A stretch of 64,000 nucleotides of DNA from Emiliania huxleyi CCMP1516 (GCF_000372725.1 NW_005201091.1:214306-278305); one strand, 5' to 3'; numbered from the stretch's first letter, positions 11,801-19,988 are shown. Numbers and translations: made by a program. Notes: generated from the sequence alone by a model not told the origin.

Positions 11801-12668
11801 GTGTGTGATAGGGTGTGTGATGGGGTGTGACGGGGTGTGTGATGGGGTGTGTGATGGGGTGTGTGACGGGGTGTGACGGGGTGTGTGATGGGGTGTGTGC
11901 GGGCGGTGATGGGCGGTGTGATGGGGTGTGGCCTGCAGCGTGCGGAGCGGCGCAGAGAGCTCCGCCGCGACGGCGCAGAAGGCCTCTGCGCCACCCAGCA
12001 CGCCGCTCACCGCCTCGAGGAGCTCATGCGGCCCGCCGCCACCTCCGCCCACAAGCCGGCCTCCCTCGCCACCCTCCCGCCCTCCCTCCCGCCCGGCCGC
12101 CGCCGCCCACTCCGACGTCACCCACGCCGCAGCCACGCGCGCCGCCACCGAGGGACCGCCAAGCGACTCGCGCAGCGCCGTCGCCCAACCCGCCCCGCCC
12201 CGCCCCGCCCCGCCCCCTCCCTCGCCTCGCCCGCCTCCCTCGCACGCAGCCGCGAGAAGGCCGAGGGCGGCGGCGGCGCGTGCGCGCGACTCGGCCGTGG
12301 CGGCGGCGTCCTCTGCGGCGACGCCCCCTCCCCCCCCCCCGCCGCCCTCGGGCGAGAAGACGAGGGAGGCGTGCGGCCGCACGGAGCCGGGGGTGGCCAG
12401 CAGGTCGAGCCAGCTGGAGCGGTGGGCGGTGGACGCACCTCGGAGCACCGCGGGCGTAGACGCAGCCAACAGTGCTCGCCACGCGCGCCCCGCCGCCGCG
12501 TGCGCCTTTGGGGCCGCATCGAGCAGCAGCGCCTGCTCGCAAACCCCCCCCTCTCCCCCGTCTCCGCGCGCGTCCTCTCTTTCTCCAACGCCGTGACGAG
12601 GGAACGCGCCTGAAGCAGCAGCCGCAGCGCCGTAGGTAGGAGTGGAGCTAGCCAACCCGCCGCCGCGC

Positions 12669-12699
<31 letters not shown>

Positions 12700-14533
12700 G
12701 CCGGCCTCGGCTGCGCTCCTGGCGGCGGCGGCGGCGAGGCGCTCGAGCGTCGCCATGGCCGCCGCGCGCACGTCAGCGGCGGGGTGGCGGTGCATGAAGG
12801 GCCAGAGGCGCGGGACGACGAGAGAAAAGACGGAGACGCCGCGGCGGAGGCCGGGGGGCGGCCCGCCCGCCTCCGCCGGCAGGGGCGAGAGGGCGGCGGC
12901 CTCGCCCCTGGCCTCGGCGGCGGCGAGGGTGGCGTAGGGCAAGCTGGCGCACAGGCTTGCGAGCAAGCCCATCACCTGCTCATGAAGAAGTGGTTCTCAA
13001 CCACGGGCAACCAGACTCGTGAATGGCTTGCGAGATTACCCGAGATTCCCCGAGATTCCCCGAGAGTCCCCGAGAGTACCCGAGAGGACCCGAGAGGACC
13101 CGAGAGGACCCGAGAGGACCCGAGATTCCCCGAGAGTACCCGAGAGTACCCGAGAGTACCCGAGAGTACCCGAGAGTACCCGAGAGTACCCGAGAGTACC
13201 CGAGATCACCCGAGAGGACCCGAGAGGACCCGAGATTCCCCGAGAGGACCCGAGAGGACCCGAGAGGACCCGAGAGGACCCGCGAGGACAACTATAATCG
13301 CGGGTGGCTAGCGAGCAGGCCCGTCACCTGTGAGTGTGGCGACAGCGGAGGAGCTCACGGGGCGGCGGTCAGGGCGAGCCCTTGCGAGGGGTTGGCCATG
13401 CGCCGAGGCGGTGGAGGCGGTGAGGTCGTCGACCGACGCCAGCGCATCCCACAGCGCGCCGAGCAGCCGAGGGAGGTGGGACGGGACGAGCGCCTGTGCC
13501 GTCGATCAGCGTGCCGTCGGTCAGCGTGCCGTTGAGGGGGGCGAACCAAGCAATGGCTAGCGGGGCGGGGCGGCGGGACGAGCTCCTCGAGATGCGAGGC
13601 CACACCGAGCAGCGACGCGGCCGCGCCTGCGAGGGCAGGGTGGCCACCTCACAGTTCTCCAACGGCCTCCACCAAGCTGAGCCCTGGCTGTCGGGGGCTG
13701 TCCGGTGCTGTCGATCTGTCGGGCTGTCGGGCTGTCCGGTGCTGTTGATCTGTCGGGCTGTCGGGCAGCTGTCGGGCAGCTGTCAGGTGCCTCTGTCAGA
13801 CCAGCTGTCAGGTGCTGTCAGTGCTGTCGGGTGCTGTCGGGGCGGCGAGCAATGCTCAACGGCAGGCAAAGGCAGGGTCTGGGACAGTGCGCAGGGGCAG
13901 GGGCGGCGAGAGGCGGCAGCACCCGCGCGCACGTCGTCGTCGTCGTCTGCGAGCGCCTGCAAGAGCAGGTTCCGAGAGGCTTCGGGCAAACACGCGCTGG
14001 CGACGCCGTCGCCGCGCCGCAGCGCAGCCGCCTGCAGCAGCGACGGCGTCACCAGCGGCAGGAGCTCCGGCAGCAGGTCCTCGCGCGCGGGCAGGCAGTA
14101 CCTGTGAAGGGTCCTAGAAGGGTCCTAGAAGGGTCCTAGAAGGTTCCTAGAAGGTTCCTCGCGCGCGGGCAGGCAGTACCTGGCACGTGCATGACACGTC
14201 CACGGCGAGGCAGCTTGCGGTGGCGCGGCAAGAAAGAAAGAGAGAGAGAGAGAGAGACACGGAGAGACAGAGAGATACATAGAGATAGAGATAGACAGAG
14301 ACAGAGAGACNNNNNNNNNNNNNNNNNNNNNNNNNNNNNNNNNNNNNNNNNNNNNNNNNNNNNNNNNNNNNNNNNNNNNNNNNNNNNNNNNNNNNNNNNN
14401 NNNNNNNNNNGAGAGGTAGAGAGAGAGAGGTAGAGAGAGAGAGGTAGAGAGAGAGAGAGAGAGGTAGAGAGAGAGAGGTAGAGAGAGAGAGGTAGAGAGA
14501 GAGAGGTAGAGAGAGAGAGGGAGAGAGAGAGAG

Positions 14534-14581
<48 letters not shown>

Positions 14582-17500
14582 CAGCACACTTGAGAGCAGA
14601 GCCTGGAAGTGTCTAGGACGTGTCTAGGACGTGTCTAGGACGTGTCTAGGAGGTGTCTAGGACGTGTCTAGGACGTGTCTAGGACGTGTCTAGGACGTGT
14701 CTAGGAGGTGTCTAGGAGGTGTCTAGGGCGTGTCTAGGGCGTGTCTAGGACGTGTCTAGGAAGGCAGGCACACTTGAGCCCGAGCAGAGCCCCGTGCCGC
14801 ACCTCCCACGCCTCCTCCCGCGACATGGTCAGCAGCGCGCGCACCACCTGCGGGACGTGTCGTGGACGTGTCGTGCGCGTGTCGCGGACGTGTCGTGGAC
14901 ATGTCGTGGACGTGTCGTGGACGTGTCGTGGGCGTGTCGTGGACGTGTCGTGGGCGTGTCGTGGGCGTGTCGTGGGCGTGTCGCGGACGTGTCGTGGGCG
15001 TGTCGTGGACATGTCGTGGACGTGTCGTGGACGTGTCGTGGGCGTGTCGTGGACATGTCGTGGGCGTGTCCTGGACGTGTCGTGCGCGTGTCGTGGGCGT
15101 GTCGTGGACGTGTCGTGGACATGTCGCGGAAGTGTCGTGGACGTGTCGTGGGCGTGTCGTGGACGTGTCGGGGACGTGTCGTGGACGTGTCGTGGACGTG
15201 TCGTGCGCGTGTCGCGGACGTGTCGTGGACATGTCGTGGACATGTCGCGGACGTGTCGTGGACGTGTCGTGGGCGTGTCGCGGACGTGTCGTGGGCGTGT
15301 CGTGGACGTGTCGTGGACGTGTCGTGTCGTGGACGTGTCGTGGGCGTGTCGTGGACGTGTCGTGGACGTGTCGTGGACGTGTCGTGGACGTGTCGTGGAC
15401 GTGTCGTGGACGTGTCGTGGACGTGTCGTGGACGTGTCGTGGACGTGTCGTGGACGTGTCGTGGGCGTGTCGTGGACGTGTCGTGGACGTGTCGTGGACG
15501 TGTCGTGGACGTGTCGTGTCGTGGGGACGTGTCGTGGACGTGTCGTGGACGTGTCGTGGACGTGTCGTGGACGTGTCGTGGGCGTGTCGTGGGCGTGTCG
15601 TGGACATGGCCAGCGGCGCGTGCTCCACCTGCGCCGCGCAACCAGCCTCCATCGAGCGCAGCGCCACCGCCAGCGCCTACTCTCGGCTCATCTCGGCTCC
15701 GGCTCCACACCGCCGGCAGCAGGAGCCACACCGCCACCGCCACCGCCTGCGCCGCCGTCTCGCGCACCGGCGCTGTCACTCGGTCTCCAGCGGACCAGTC
15801 CCCGAACCGGTCTAGCGCCTACGATCTCGCAGCAATCTCCGGTGTGCGATCTCGCGCGATCTCGCAGCACGGTCGCCTACGATCTCGCAGCAATCTCCGG
15901 TGTGCGATCTCGCGCGATCTCGCAGCACGGTCGCCTACGATCTCGCAGCAGTCTGGCCGAGGGGAGGGGCGGTCTCTCGGCGCCATCTCGGCGCCATCTC
16001 GGCGCCATCTCGGCGCCATCTCGGCGCCATCTCGGCGACATCTCGGCGACATCTCGGCGACATCTCGGCGACATCTCGGCGCCAGCACAGCCAGGAGGCG
16101 CAAGGCGCAATCCTCGAGCCACTGACCCCGCAACTCGTCCCTCACGCAAGCACGCACCCCGCCAACCTGCGTAATATATACACACATATAGCGCTGAGTA
16201 CGCCAGCCTCGGGGGCGGGGAGTGCGGTACTGTGCTCCGCCTTCAGAGCACCGCGTGAGTACGAGGGGGTAGGAGGACAGTGTGAGTACGAGGGGGTAGG
16301 AGGACAGTGTGAGTACGAGGGGGTAGGAGGACAGTGAGTACGGCCGACTACGGCCGAGTGCAGTGCAACACGCTGCCCTCTCGCCCGCTAGTAAGGGAGA
16401 CAGGAGCACGGCTTCCGCTTCTACCCCCGCCGGCCGACCCGGCGGAGCAGCCGTGCGTTCGCAGCACCGCTCGCAGCCCTGCGCCCGCGCCATGCCGCCG
16501 CTCCCACCTCGCGGAAGAGCCGACCTTTAGACGAGATCTGGCCGAGATCTGGCCGAGATCTGGCCGAGATCTGGCCGAGATCTGGTTGGCCGAGATCTGG
16601 CCGAGATCTAGCGGAGATCCAGCTGAGATCCAGCCGAGATCCAGCCGAGATCCAGCCGAGATCTGGCCGAGATCTGGCCGAGATCTGGCCGAGATCTCGC
16701 CGAGATCCAGCCCCCCACCTCGAGTGGAAGAGCGAGCAGCGCAGCTCAGCGCACAAGGGCTCGAAGGGCCAAGACACACTCTCCCTCCAATCCACACCCT
16801 CGCCGCCGCCGCCCTCGCTGCCGCCGCCCTCGCCGCCGCCGCCCTCGCCGCCGCCGCCGCCCTCGCCTCCTCCGCCCTCGCCGCAGCCTCCGCTACCGCC
16901 GCCGCCGCCTCCGCTGCCGCCGCCGCCGGCACTGCCGCCGCCTCCTCCGCCCTCCTCCGCTGCTGGCTCGGCATGTGCTCTCTTCGCGGCGGTGCAAACC
17001 GGCGAGCTGCTGTCGGGCGCCCCGCGCTTCTTCACGCCTTCCGGGAGGAGGAGGAGGGCCTTTGACTCGGAACCAGAGGCTCTGTCGGGCGACCCAGCGC
17101 TTCACACGCCTCCCGCCCCTGCCTCCGCCGCCGCCCCCGCCGCCCCCGCCGCCGCCGCCGCCGCCGCCGCTGCCGGCAGAGGCGGCGCTGAGGTGATACG
17201 CGGTGCGGCGATGCCGCTTGCTGCCCTCTTAGCCTGGCGGCGCGCCTGCAGGAAGGGGAAAGGTCCGGGAAGGGACCGGGGAGGGTCTGGGGAGGGGCCT
17301 GGGAGGGGGTTTGGGGAGGGGCCTGGGGAGGGTCTGGGAAGTCTTCTTTTGCCCTGGTGGCGCGCCTGGTTGCGCGCGCGTGCAGAGAGCGCGTCGCCCG
17401 ACGCCTCGATCACGCGCGCCTTGGTTCACAGCTGCTGCTGTGAAGAGACGCCGTCCACACCCGCAGCCTCACGACGCCGCGAGCACGCGCGCCACGGCGG

Positions 17501-18461
17501 CAGCGTCTGCGCCTGCGGGCGCCCACGCCGCCCGGCGAGCTGACGGCGCGGCGCCGACGGCAGTCAGATCCGCTTCTTGGAGCAGCTCGTCGCTCTGCCC
17601 GCCCAGCGCCTGGAGACACTTCCCGGACACGTCCGGTCTTGCTGGCGACATGTCGGCATTTCTTGTCCACCGAGGCACAGCCGAGGTACAGCCGAGGCAC
17701 AGCCGAGGCACAGCCGAGGTACAGCCGAGGCACAGCCGAGGCACAGCCGAGGCACAGCCGAGGCACAGCCGAGGCACAGCCGAGGCACAGCCGAGGTACA
17801 GCCGAAACACAGCCGAAACACAGCCGAGGTTTTCCGAGGCACAGCCGAGACACAGCCGAAACACAGCCGAGAGACAGCCGAGGCACAGCCGAGAGACAGC
17901 CGAGGTGTGAGCGCCTGCCGAACCGACTCCATCCCTAGCTGCTGCTGCAGCAGCCGCCTCTGCCGCAGCAGACGCTCGCGGCCAGAGAGGCCGCCCGCGC
18001 TGCCCGCGTCCTCCTCGTCGAACTCCGACCCGCCCGACGCGAGGAGCGGCCGCCTAGACACTTCCGAGACGCTTCCGAGACACTTCCTAGACAACTTCGC
18101 CCGACGCGAGGAGCGGCCGCCCGTGCGCCAGCACCGACGCCATCTCAAACGAGCGGAACGAGAGCCACGCACCCTCCGCCTCGGCACGGGCGGCCGCCTC
18201 GGCCGCCTCGTCGGGCTCCTCCGGCTGCTCCGGAGACCACGCGTCGGCCGCCTCGGCCACGGCCTGCAGCGCCGCCGCCGCTGCACGTCGCGTCGGCCAC
18301 TCGGACGCGAAGAGGTGCCGCAGGATGTGCTGGAGCAGCACGTGCAGCTGCGCCGGGTGGGCGCGCTGCAGCTCGCCGAGCTGGCGGGCGGCGGCGAGCC
18401 TTGCCGCCTCGGACGGCCCGTTGGCCAGGAGGGCGACGAGCTTCTGCAGCCGGGTGGGCAT
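5810..18461 (-). CDS. BTAF1: TATA-binding-protein-associated factor 172 (BTAF1/Mot1), Snf2-family ATPase; >25 exons
   Basis: BTAF1/Mot1 uses ATP to strip TATA-binding protein from DNA in the nucleus. The start ATG at 18461 opens [15 protein letters not shown], the conserved Mot1 N-terminus. Further signatures follow in order: GREFDE-type acidic block near 18000, [12 protein letters not shown] (16100), [12 protein letters not shown] plus PVRETAAQ (15800), [15 protein letters not shown] (14800), HEAT repeats (14060-9700), [15 protein letters not shown] (9340), Walker [12 protein letters not shown] (8980), [14 protein letters not shown] (8450), [11 protein letters not shown] (8200), [17 protein letters not shown] across the 7337-7560 introns, HRLGQKR (6400), and the typical tail [14 protein letters not shown] ending at 5810. 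Introns are dense, and most contain 10-11-bp minisatellites and exon duplications. Two oddities: the frame slips by one at a poly-C run (12541-12549), and a 100-N gap lies in the 14.1-14.8 kb intron. Gene identity is very secure; individual splice sites are inferred. Confidence 0.92.
6023..6267 (-). other. BTAF1 last intron, GC-AG, 11-bp gccgaggtgca array
   Basis: Human and yeast BTAF1 run straight from the SLQSM-type motif into LDLF. Here LQSMSTEE ends at 6268 and VLDLFEL starts at 6022, so 6023-6267 must be removed in phase 0. The donor is GC (gag|gcgccg on the coding strand) and the acceptor acgcag. The interior is about 17 variants of an 11-bp unit, gccgaggtgca on the plus strand. Confidence 0.7.
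6764..6837 (-). other. BTAF1 intron, 74 bp, tandem-duplication type, GC-AG
   Basis: On the coding strand the intron begins gcctcagcctcacctccgca and the next exon begins gcctcaacctcacctccgca: 19 of 20 bases agree. Removing 74 bp joins GLG to [18 protein letters not shown], the expected helicase motif VI region. Donor GC, acceptor aatag. Confidence 0.7.
7337..7415 (-). other. BTAF1 intron, 79 bp, tandem-duplication type, GC-AG
   Basis: A 21-bp direct repeat (plus strand gcgggtgcgcctcgtcgagc and one more base) lies at 7327 and 7406. Splicing at gacgag|gcgcac in both copies joins LLVLDE to AHPLRAQC. The interior here is AT-rich and unique rather than a minisatellite, so the duplication does not depend on the 11-bp arrays. 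Confidence 0.7.
7763..7838 (-). other. BTAF1 intron, 76 bp, tandem-duplication type, GT-AG
   Basis: On the coding strand both intron and downstream exon start gtgcagcagctgctctact. Removal joins VPLSA to [10 protein letters not shown], as in Snf2 proteins. Acceptor aatag. The interior holds diverged ccttcccnnng units. Confidence 0.7.
8250..8429 (-). other. BTAF1 intron, 180 bp, with 10-bp gtgatctcgt array
   Basis: The exon end acgggagctccaag plus gtggcg is present on both sides. The interior 8266-8423 is about 16 near-perfect copies of a 10-bp unit. Removal joins VIKNGSSK to [19 protein letters not shown], exactly the Snf2 motif II-III spacing. Donor GT, acceptor aag. Confidence 0.75.
8749..8833. 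repeat. 11-bp minisatellite cttcctagacc inside a BTAF1 intron
   Basis: Seven to eight units alternate cttcctaggcc and cttcctagacc. The array is bracketed by a 35-bp direct repeat of exon sequence (8711-8745 and 8834-8868), which encodes the region after CPATLVSHW. Confidence 0.75.
8996..9221 (-). other. BTAF1 intron before the Walker A motif, 226 bp, GC-AG
   Basis: The coding strand reads cacg|gcgtcctctc at the donor and ggcag|gcgtcctctc at the acceptor. Removal restores [16 protein letters not shown]. The interior contains a 10-bp gtgatctcga/gtgatctcgt array at 9013-9145. Confidence 0.7.
9268..9335 (-). other. BTAF1 intron, 68 bp, apparent GA-AG splice sites
   Basis: On the coding strand the exon ends tac cag cag, the intron begins gagggggcgcgg and ends cccagcag, and the next exon begins gagggggtggactgg. 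The 68 bp must go, because its length is not a multiple of three and [15 protein letters not shown] is invariant in this family. No GT or GC in the correct phase is available. The splice appears to be GA-AG, the direct result of duplicating cagcaggaggggg. Confidence 0.6.
9559..9689 (-). other. BTAF1 intron, 131 bp, with 11-bp cgtgtcgtgga array
   Basis: The coding strand gives ctcgag|gcagacacgccc at the donor and ccgcag|gcagacacgccc at the acceptor, a 12-bp shared start. The interior is an 11-bp cgtgtcgtgga array, the same family as at 14848-15628 and in the MetRS intron. Confidence 0.7.
10071..10292 (-). other. BTAF1 intron made of exactly three 74-bp units
   Basis: Acceptor-like ctg (plus strand) recurs at 10071, 10145, 10219 and 10293, spaced 74 bp each. 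Every unit starts with a copy of the exon sequence gcgctgctgctcttcc on the coding strand and ends in gaccag. Removing all 222 bp joins AADQ to [14 protein letters not shown]. Each unit on its own would be a spliceable GC-AG intron. Confidence 0.8.
10352..10421 (-). other. BTAF1 intron, 70 bp, tandem-duplication type, GC-AG
   Basis: The coding strand reads gtcgcag|gctcgctcgc at the donor and cccgcag|gctcgctcgc at the acceptor. The interior contains tgacacgtccg units related to the 11-bp family. Confidence 0.6.
10611..10681 (-). other. BTAF1 intron, 71 bp, tandem-duplication type, GT-AG
   Basis: On the coding strand an 18-bp direct repeat ggttcgggggcgagctct spans both junctions. The interior is AT-rich and non-repetitive. 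Removal gives a frame that continues [17 protein letters not shown]. Confidence 0.6.
11133..11336 (-). other. BTAF1 intron, 204 bp, two stacked units, GT-AG
   Basis: On the coding strand ccaaag|gtctccgccc occurs at 11133 (acceptor) and 11246 (middle), and ccaaag|gtgcctccgcc at 11336 (donor). The frame becomes [26 protein letters not shown]. The inner unit holds a (ttaa)n run at about 11188-11206. Confidence 0.65.
11780..11900. repeat. 11-bp minisatellite gtgtgatgggg inside a BTAF1 intron
   Basis: About ten units alternate gtgtgatgggg and gtgtgacgggg. The flanks give a GC donor (ctgcag|gccacacc on the coding strand) and acceptor ctctgcag, joining LRTLQ to [11 protein letters not shown]. Confidence 0.75.
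13031..13293. repeat. 11-bp minisatellite cccgagaggac/cccgagagtac inside a BTAF1 intron
   Basis: About 24 contiguous 11-bp units, with sub-variants (gattc, gagtac, gaggac) grouped in blocks as if amplified locally. Diverged copies of the downstream exon start, coding-strand gtgatgggcttgctcgcaag, flank the array on both sides. Confidence 0.8.
14102..14179 (-). other. BTAF1 intron unit, 78 bp, tandem-duplication type, GT-AG
   Basis: A 27-bp block (plus strand tcctcgcgcgcgggcaggca and seven more bases) is identical at 14078-14104 and 14156-14182. On the coding strand both copies read cag|gtactgcctgcc. Between them lie five 11-bp units of cctagaagggt. Removal continues [16 protein letters not shown]. 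The same acceptor may serve the much larger intron that reaches 14.78 kb. Confidence 0.75.
14238..14578. repeat. gagagaggta/ga microsatellite around the assembly gap
   Basis: Purine-only gagagagaggta and ga repeats run up to and away from 100 Ns at 14311-14410. The gap is probably a collapsed or unreadable simple repeat within the BTAF1 intron, not missing coding sequence. Confidence 0.8.
14604..14762. repeat. 11-bp minisatellite gtgtctaggac inside a BTAF1 intron
   Basis: About 14 units of gtgtctaggac/gtgtctaggag. Two diverged copies of the sequence coding for GALLGLK flank it (gagcagagcc at 14594 and 14784). Confidence 0.8.
14848..15628 (-). other. BTAF1 intron, 781 bp, ~70 copies of an 11-bp unit
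   Basis: Nearly the whole intron is cgtgtcgtgga with variants ggcg, cgcg and catg. The ends are a diverged direct repeat of about 31 bp: coding-strand cgcag|gtggagcacgcgccgct at the donor and cgcag|gtggtgcgcgcgctgct at the acceptor. Splicing joins SMEAGCAAQ to [20 protein letters not shown] frame of nearly 480 residues runs through the array but is only the repeat. Confidence 0.8.
15975..16085. repeat. 11-bp minisatellite atctcggcgcc inside a BTAF1 intron
   Basis: Ten units of atctcggcgcc, then atctcggcgac. A longer-period repeat of cgatctcgcag blocks (15830-15955) sits beside it. The intron joins LLAVL to [11 protein letters not shown] with a GC donor. Confidence 0.75.
16250..16334. repeat. 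27-bp tandem repeat, three copies, BTAF1 intron
   Basis: The unit gtgagtacgagggggtagga plus ggacagt occurs three times and then breaks. The segment just before it (16205-16250) resembles part of a MetRS intron (about 38150-38215) read on the coding strand of each gene. Confidence 0.7.
16537..16705. repeat. 11-bp minisatellite gatctggccga inside a BTAF1 intron
   Basis: About 15 units, gatctggccga and gatccagccga, in blocks. Flanked by low-complexity Gly/Ala-coding sequence. Confidence 0.75.
17683..17905. repeat. 11-bp minisatellite gccgaggcaca inside a BTAF1 intron
   Basis: About 20 units of gccgaggcaca, gccgaggtaca and gccgaaacaca. Same family as 6056-6245, 38640-38830 and 62285-62420. Confidence 0.8.
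18054..18120 (-). other. BTAF1 first intron, 67 bp, tandem-duplication type, GC-AG
   Basis: A 24-bp repeat (plus strand cgcccgacgcgaggagcggc plus cgcc) occurs at 18031 and 18098. On the coding strand the donor is cacgg|gcggccgctc and the acceptor tctag|gcggccgctc. The join reads [20 protein letters not shown], as in Mot1 orthologues. Confidence 0.75.
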
Positions 18462-18556
18462 GCGTCTAGTAGTGTAGCACTCGAGCGGCTCTGAGGGCTG
18501 CTCTTGCGGCCGTTGAGCACACACACACACACGCGCGCAGGCTGCGCCGTTTAGTT
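18462..18556. promoter_or_regulatory. 95-bp shared upstream region of a divergent gene pair
   Basis: BTAF1 (start 18461, minus) and the gene at 18557 (plus) are separated by only 95 bp, containing a short (ac)n run. Both promoters and 5' leaders must fit here or overlap the neighbour. No TATA box was recognised. Confidence 0.5.
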
Positions 18557-19294
18557 ATGAGACGGCCCCACTCCCCGCCTACAACCTTGTTTCTTTTTTG
18601 CACGGCGGTGGCGTCGGTCGCGCTCCTCTCTCCCTCGGCGCTCGTGGCGGCGAAGCTCAGCGAGGCCCGGGTCGTGCCCGCGGCCTCGCTTCCGATGGCG
18701 GCCTCGCAGCCGACCATCGACCTCGACGAGAGCATCGCGGCTCTCGCGGCGCGCGCCCACGTCTCTGCGCCAAACAAGAAGCTGCTGCAGAAGAAGCTGC
18801 TCCAGCAGGGCGTGGGCAATGTGGCGGAGCTGCTCGTTGTGATCCAGGGCGGCACGAGCGCGACGGCCCTCGGTCTCTCGCCCGCCGCGCTCGCGCTGTG
18901 CGAGCGCGTGCTGCCCGACGAGACGCTGCGCAGCGCAGAGGCCGCAGCAGCAGCTCTCGCAGCTGCCTTTGCCGCGCTCTCCGTCGCCGGCCCGCCTGGG
19001 CCTGCGGCTGGCGCGCAGGCGGGCGGCGCGGCCGCAGCCGCTGGCGGGCGCGGCCTCGGCGCCACGCGCGGCGGCGAGGCTTACACCTCCGACGAGGAGG
19101 AGGCAGCAGCTGCTGCTGCTTCCCTCTCTGAGGAGCAGTTTGGACCCCGCCTCCCCACCGCCAGCGCTGGTACGAGCGCGGCGGTGGTGGACGGCGAGGA
19201 GGGGCGGCGGCTGGCGGCAGAGGCCGCAGCGGCGACCGCACCCTGCGCGCGGAGCGCGGCGCCTGCGGTGGCGCAGGCCGCAGAGGCGGGTTAG
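18557..19294 (+). CDS. hypothetical secreted or organelle-targeted protein
   Basis: 245 residues from the ATG at 18557. The first 32 residues are a basic start followed by a hydrophobic stretch (LFLFCTAVASVALL) and small residues, consistent with a signal or targeting peptide. Residues about 48-125 contain a compact helical region (PTIDLDESIAALAARAHV, NKKLLQKKLLQQGVGNVAEL, LGLSPAALALCERVLPDE) that might be a SAM-like or helix-hairpin domain, but no family is certain. The rest is Ala/Gly-rich with an acidic patch (YTSDEEEAAA). The gene is intronless and divergent from BTAF1. Function unknown. Confidence 0.55.
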   Translation: MRRPHSPPTTLFLFCTAVASVALLSPSALVAAKLSEARVVPAASLPMAASQPTIDLDESIAALAARAHVSAPNKKLLQKKLLQQGVGNVAELLVVIQGGTSATALGLSPAALALCERVLPDETLRSAEAAAAALAAAFAALSVAGPPGPAAGAQAGGAAAAAGGRGLGATRGGEAYTSDEEEAAAAAASLSEEQFGPRLPTASAGTSAAVVDGEEGRRLAAEAAAATAPCARSAAPAVAQAAEAG

Positions 19295-19424
19295 ACCACT
19301 GGGTCCGACCCACTGGAGGAGGAAGTTATCCCCGGCGGCGCGGCGCCGGCGGAGGGGGAGGAGGGCGGCCGCTCTCGCTCGTCGAATGGACCTGGACGCG
19401 CCCCATATTGGGGGCCCGCCGGCA

Positions 19425-19988
19425 TTACCCCGCCCGAGACGCCGACGGGACGCCTTCGGTGGCACGCTCGGCGGCGAGTTTGTGGCAGCCCCACAGCAAG
19501 CGCGGCGTCGAGCCTATTCGGTCTGGTCGGTTCGCGGCACTCACTGGGTGCCAGGGAGTGCCGCCGACACGCGAGCGGTGCTTCCTGGCAGCGCGCGCCG
19601 GCTGTGGGGCTGCCACAAACTCGACACGCTTTTTCGGGCATTTTCGACGCTTTTGTGCATATACCGTCATCTGCCGCAGCTCGTCGGCGATGCCGTCCCG
19701 CCAGCCTTTCGTGATGCCCACCACTGCGCGCTCAACGGACGGCGTGACGAGCAGCTTCTCGAGGACCGGCGCGCGGAGCGGCTGGCCGTCGGCCGTCCAG
19801 AAGCTCACCTCGTCGCCGCTCACGGTGACGGTGGCGCCGAGCACGGCCATTGTCAGCGCCTGGAACGCCTTCTCTTGCTGCACGGCGAGCGCCTCGGCCC
19901 TGAGCAGGCGCATCATGAAGTCGAGCTCCGGGTCCTCGGGGCAGATCTTGCTCTCCCACAGCGTGGCCTTCCCATTGAGCTTGGCCAT
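19425..19988 (-). CDS. hypothetical protein, C-terminus running into an inverted-repeat element
   Basis: 187 residues from the ATG at 19988. The first ~120 residues look like a real small domain (MAKLNGKATLWESKICPEDP, LLRAEALAVQQEKAFQAL, ITKGWRDGIADELRQM). From about residue 122 the frame enters the inverted-repeat element at 19475-19623, and the remaining tail (rich in Arg, Pro and Ala) is encoded by it. The native C-terminus may therefore have been lost or extended by insertion. It converges on the 18557 gene. No family recognised. Confidence 0.45.
   Translation of the reverse strand: MAKLNGKATLWESKICPEDPELDFMMRLLRAEALAVQQEKAFQALTMAVLGATVTVSGDEVSFWTADGQPLRAPVLEKLLVTPSVERAVVGITKGWRDGIADELRQMTVYAQKRRKCPKKRVEFVAAPQPARAARKHRSRVGGTPWHPVSAANRPDRIGSTPRLLWGCHKLAAERATEGVPSASRAG
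19475..19623. repeat. 149-bp inverted-repeat element, perfect 23-bp arms
   Basis: Arms 19475-19497 (starting cgagtttgtggcagccccac) and 19601-19623 are exact reverse complements. Inside is a smaller palindrome, gcggcactc/gagtgccgc, around 19535-19565. It could be a short MITE or a transcribed hairpin. No clear target duplication was found. Confidence 0.6.

Noticed and set aside
14311..14410. Possible missing exon in the N gap
   Set aside because: Both flanks are the same ga-rich microsatellite, and BTAF1 motifs on either side are contiguous, so the gap is intronic.
14741..16174. Very long frames on both strands, rich in Arg-Gly-Val or His-Asp-Thr-Arg repeats
   Set aside because: They are the 11-bp array read in frame. 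33 bp is three units, so no stop can arise. Protein homology on the other side requires the array to be an intron.
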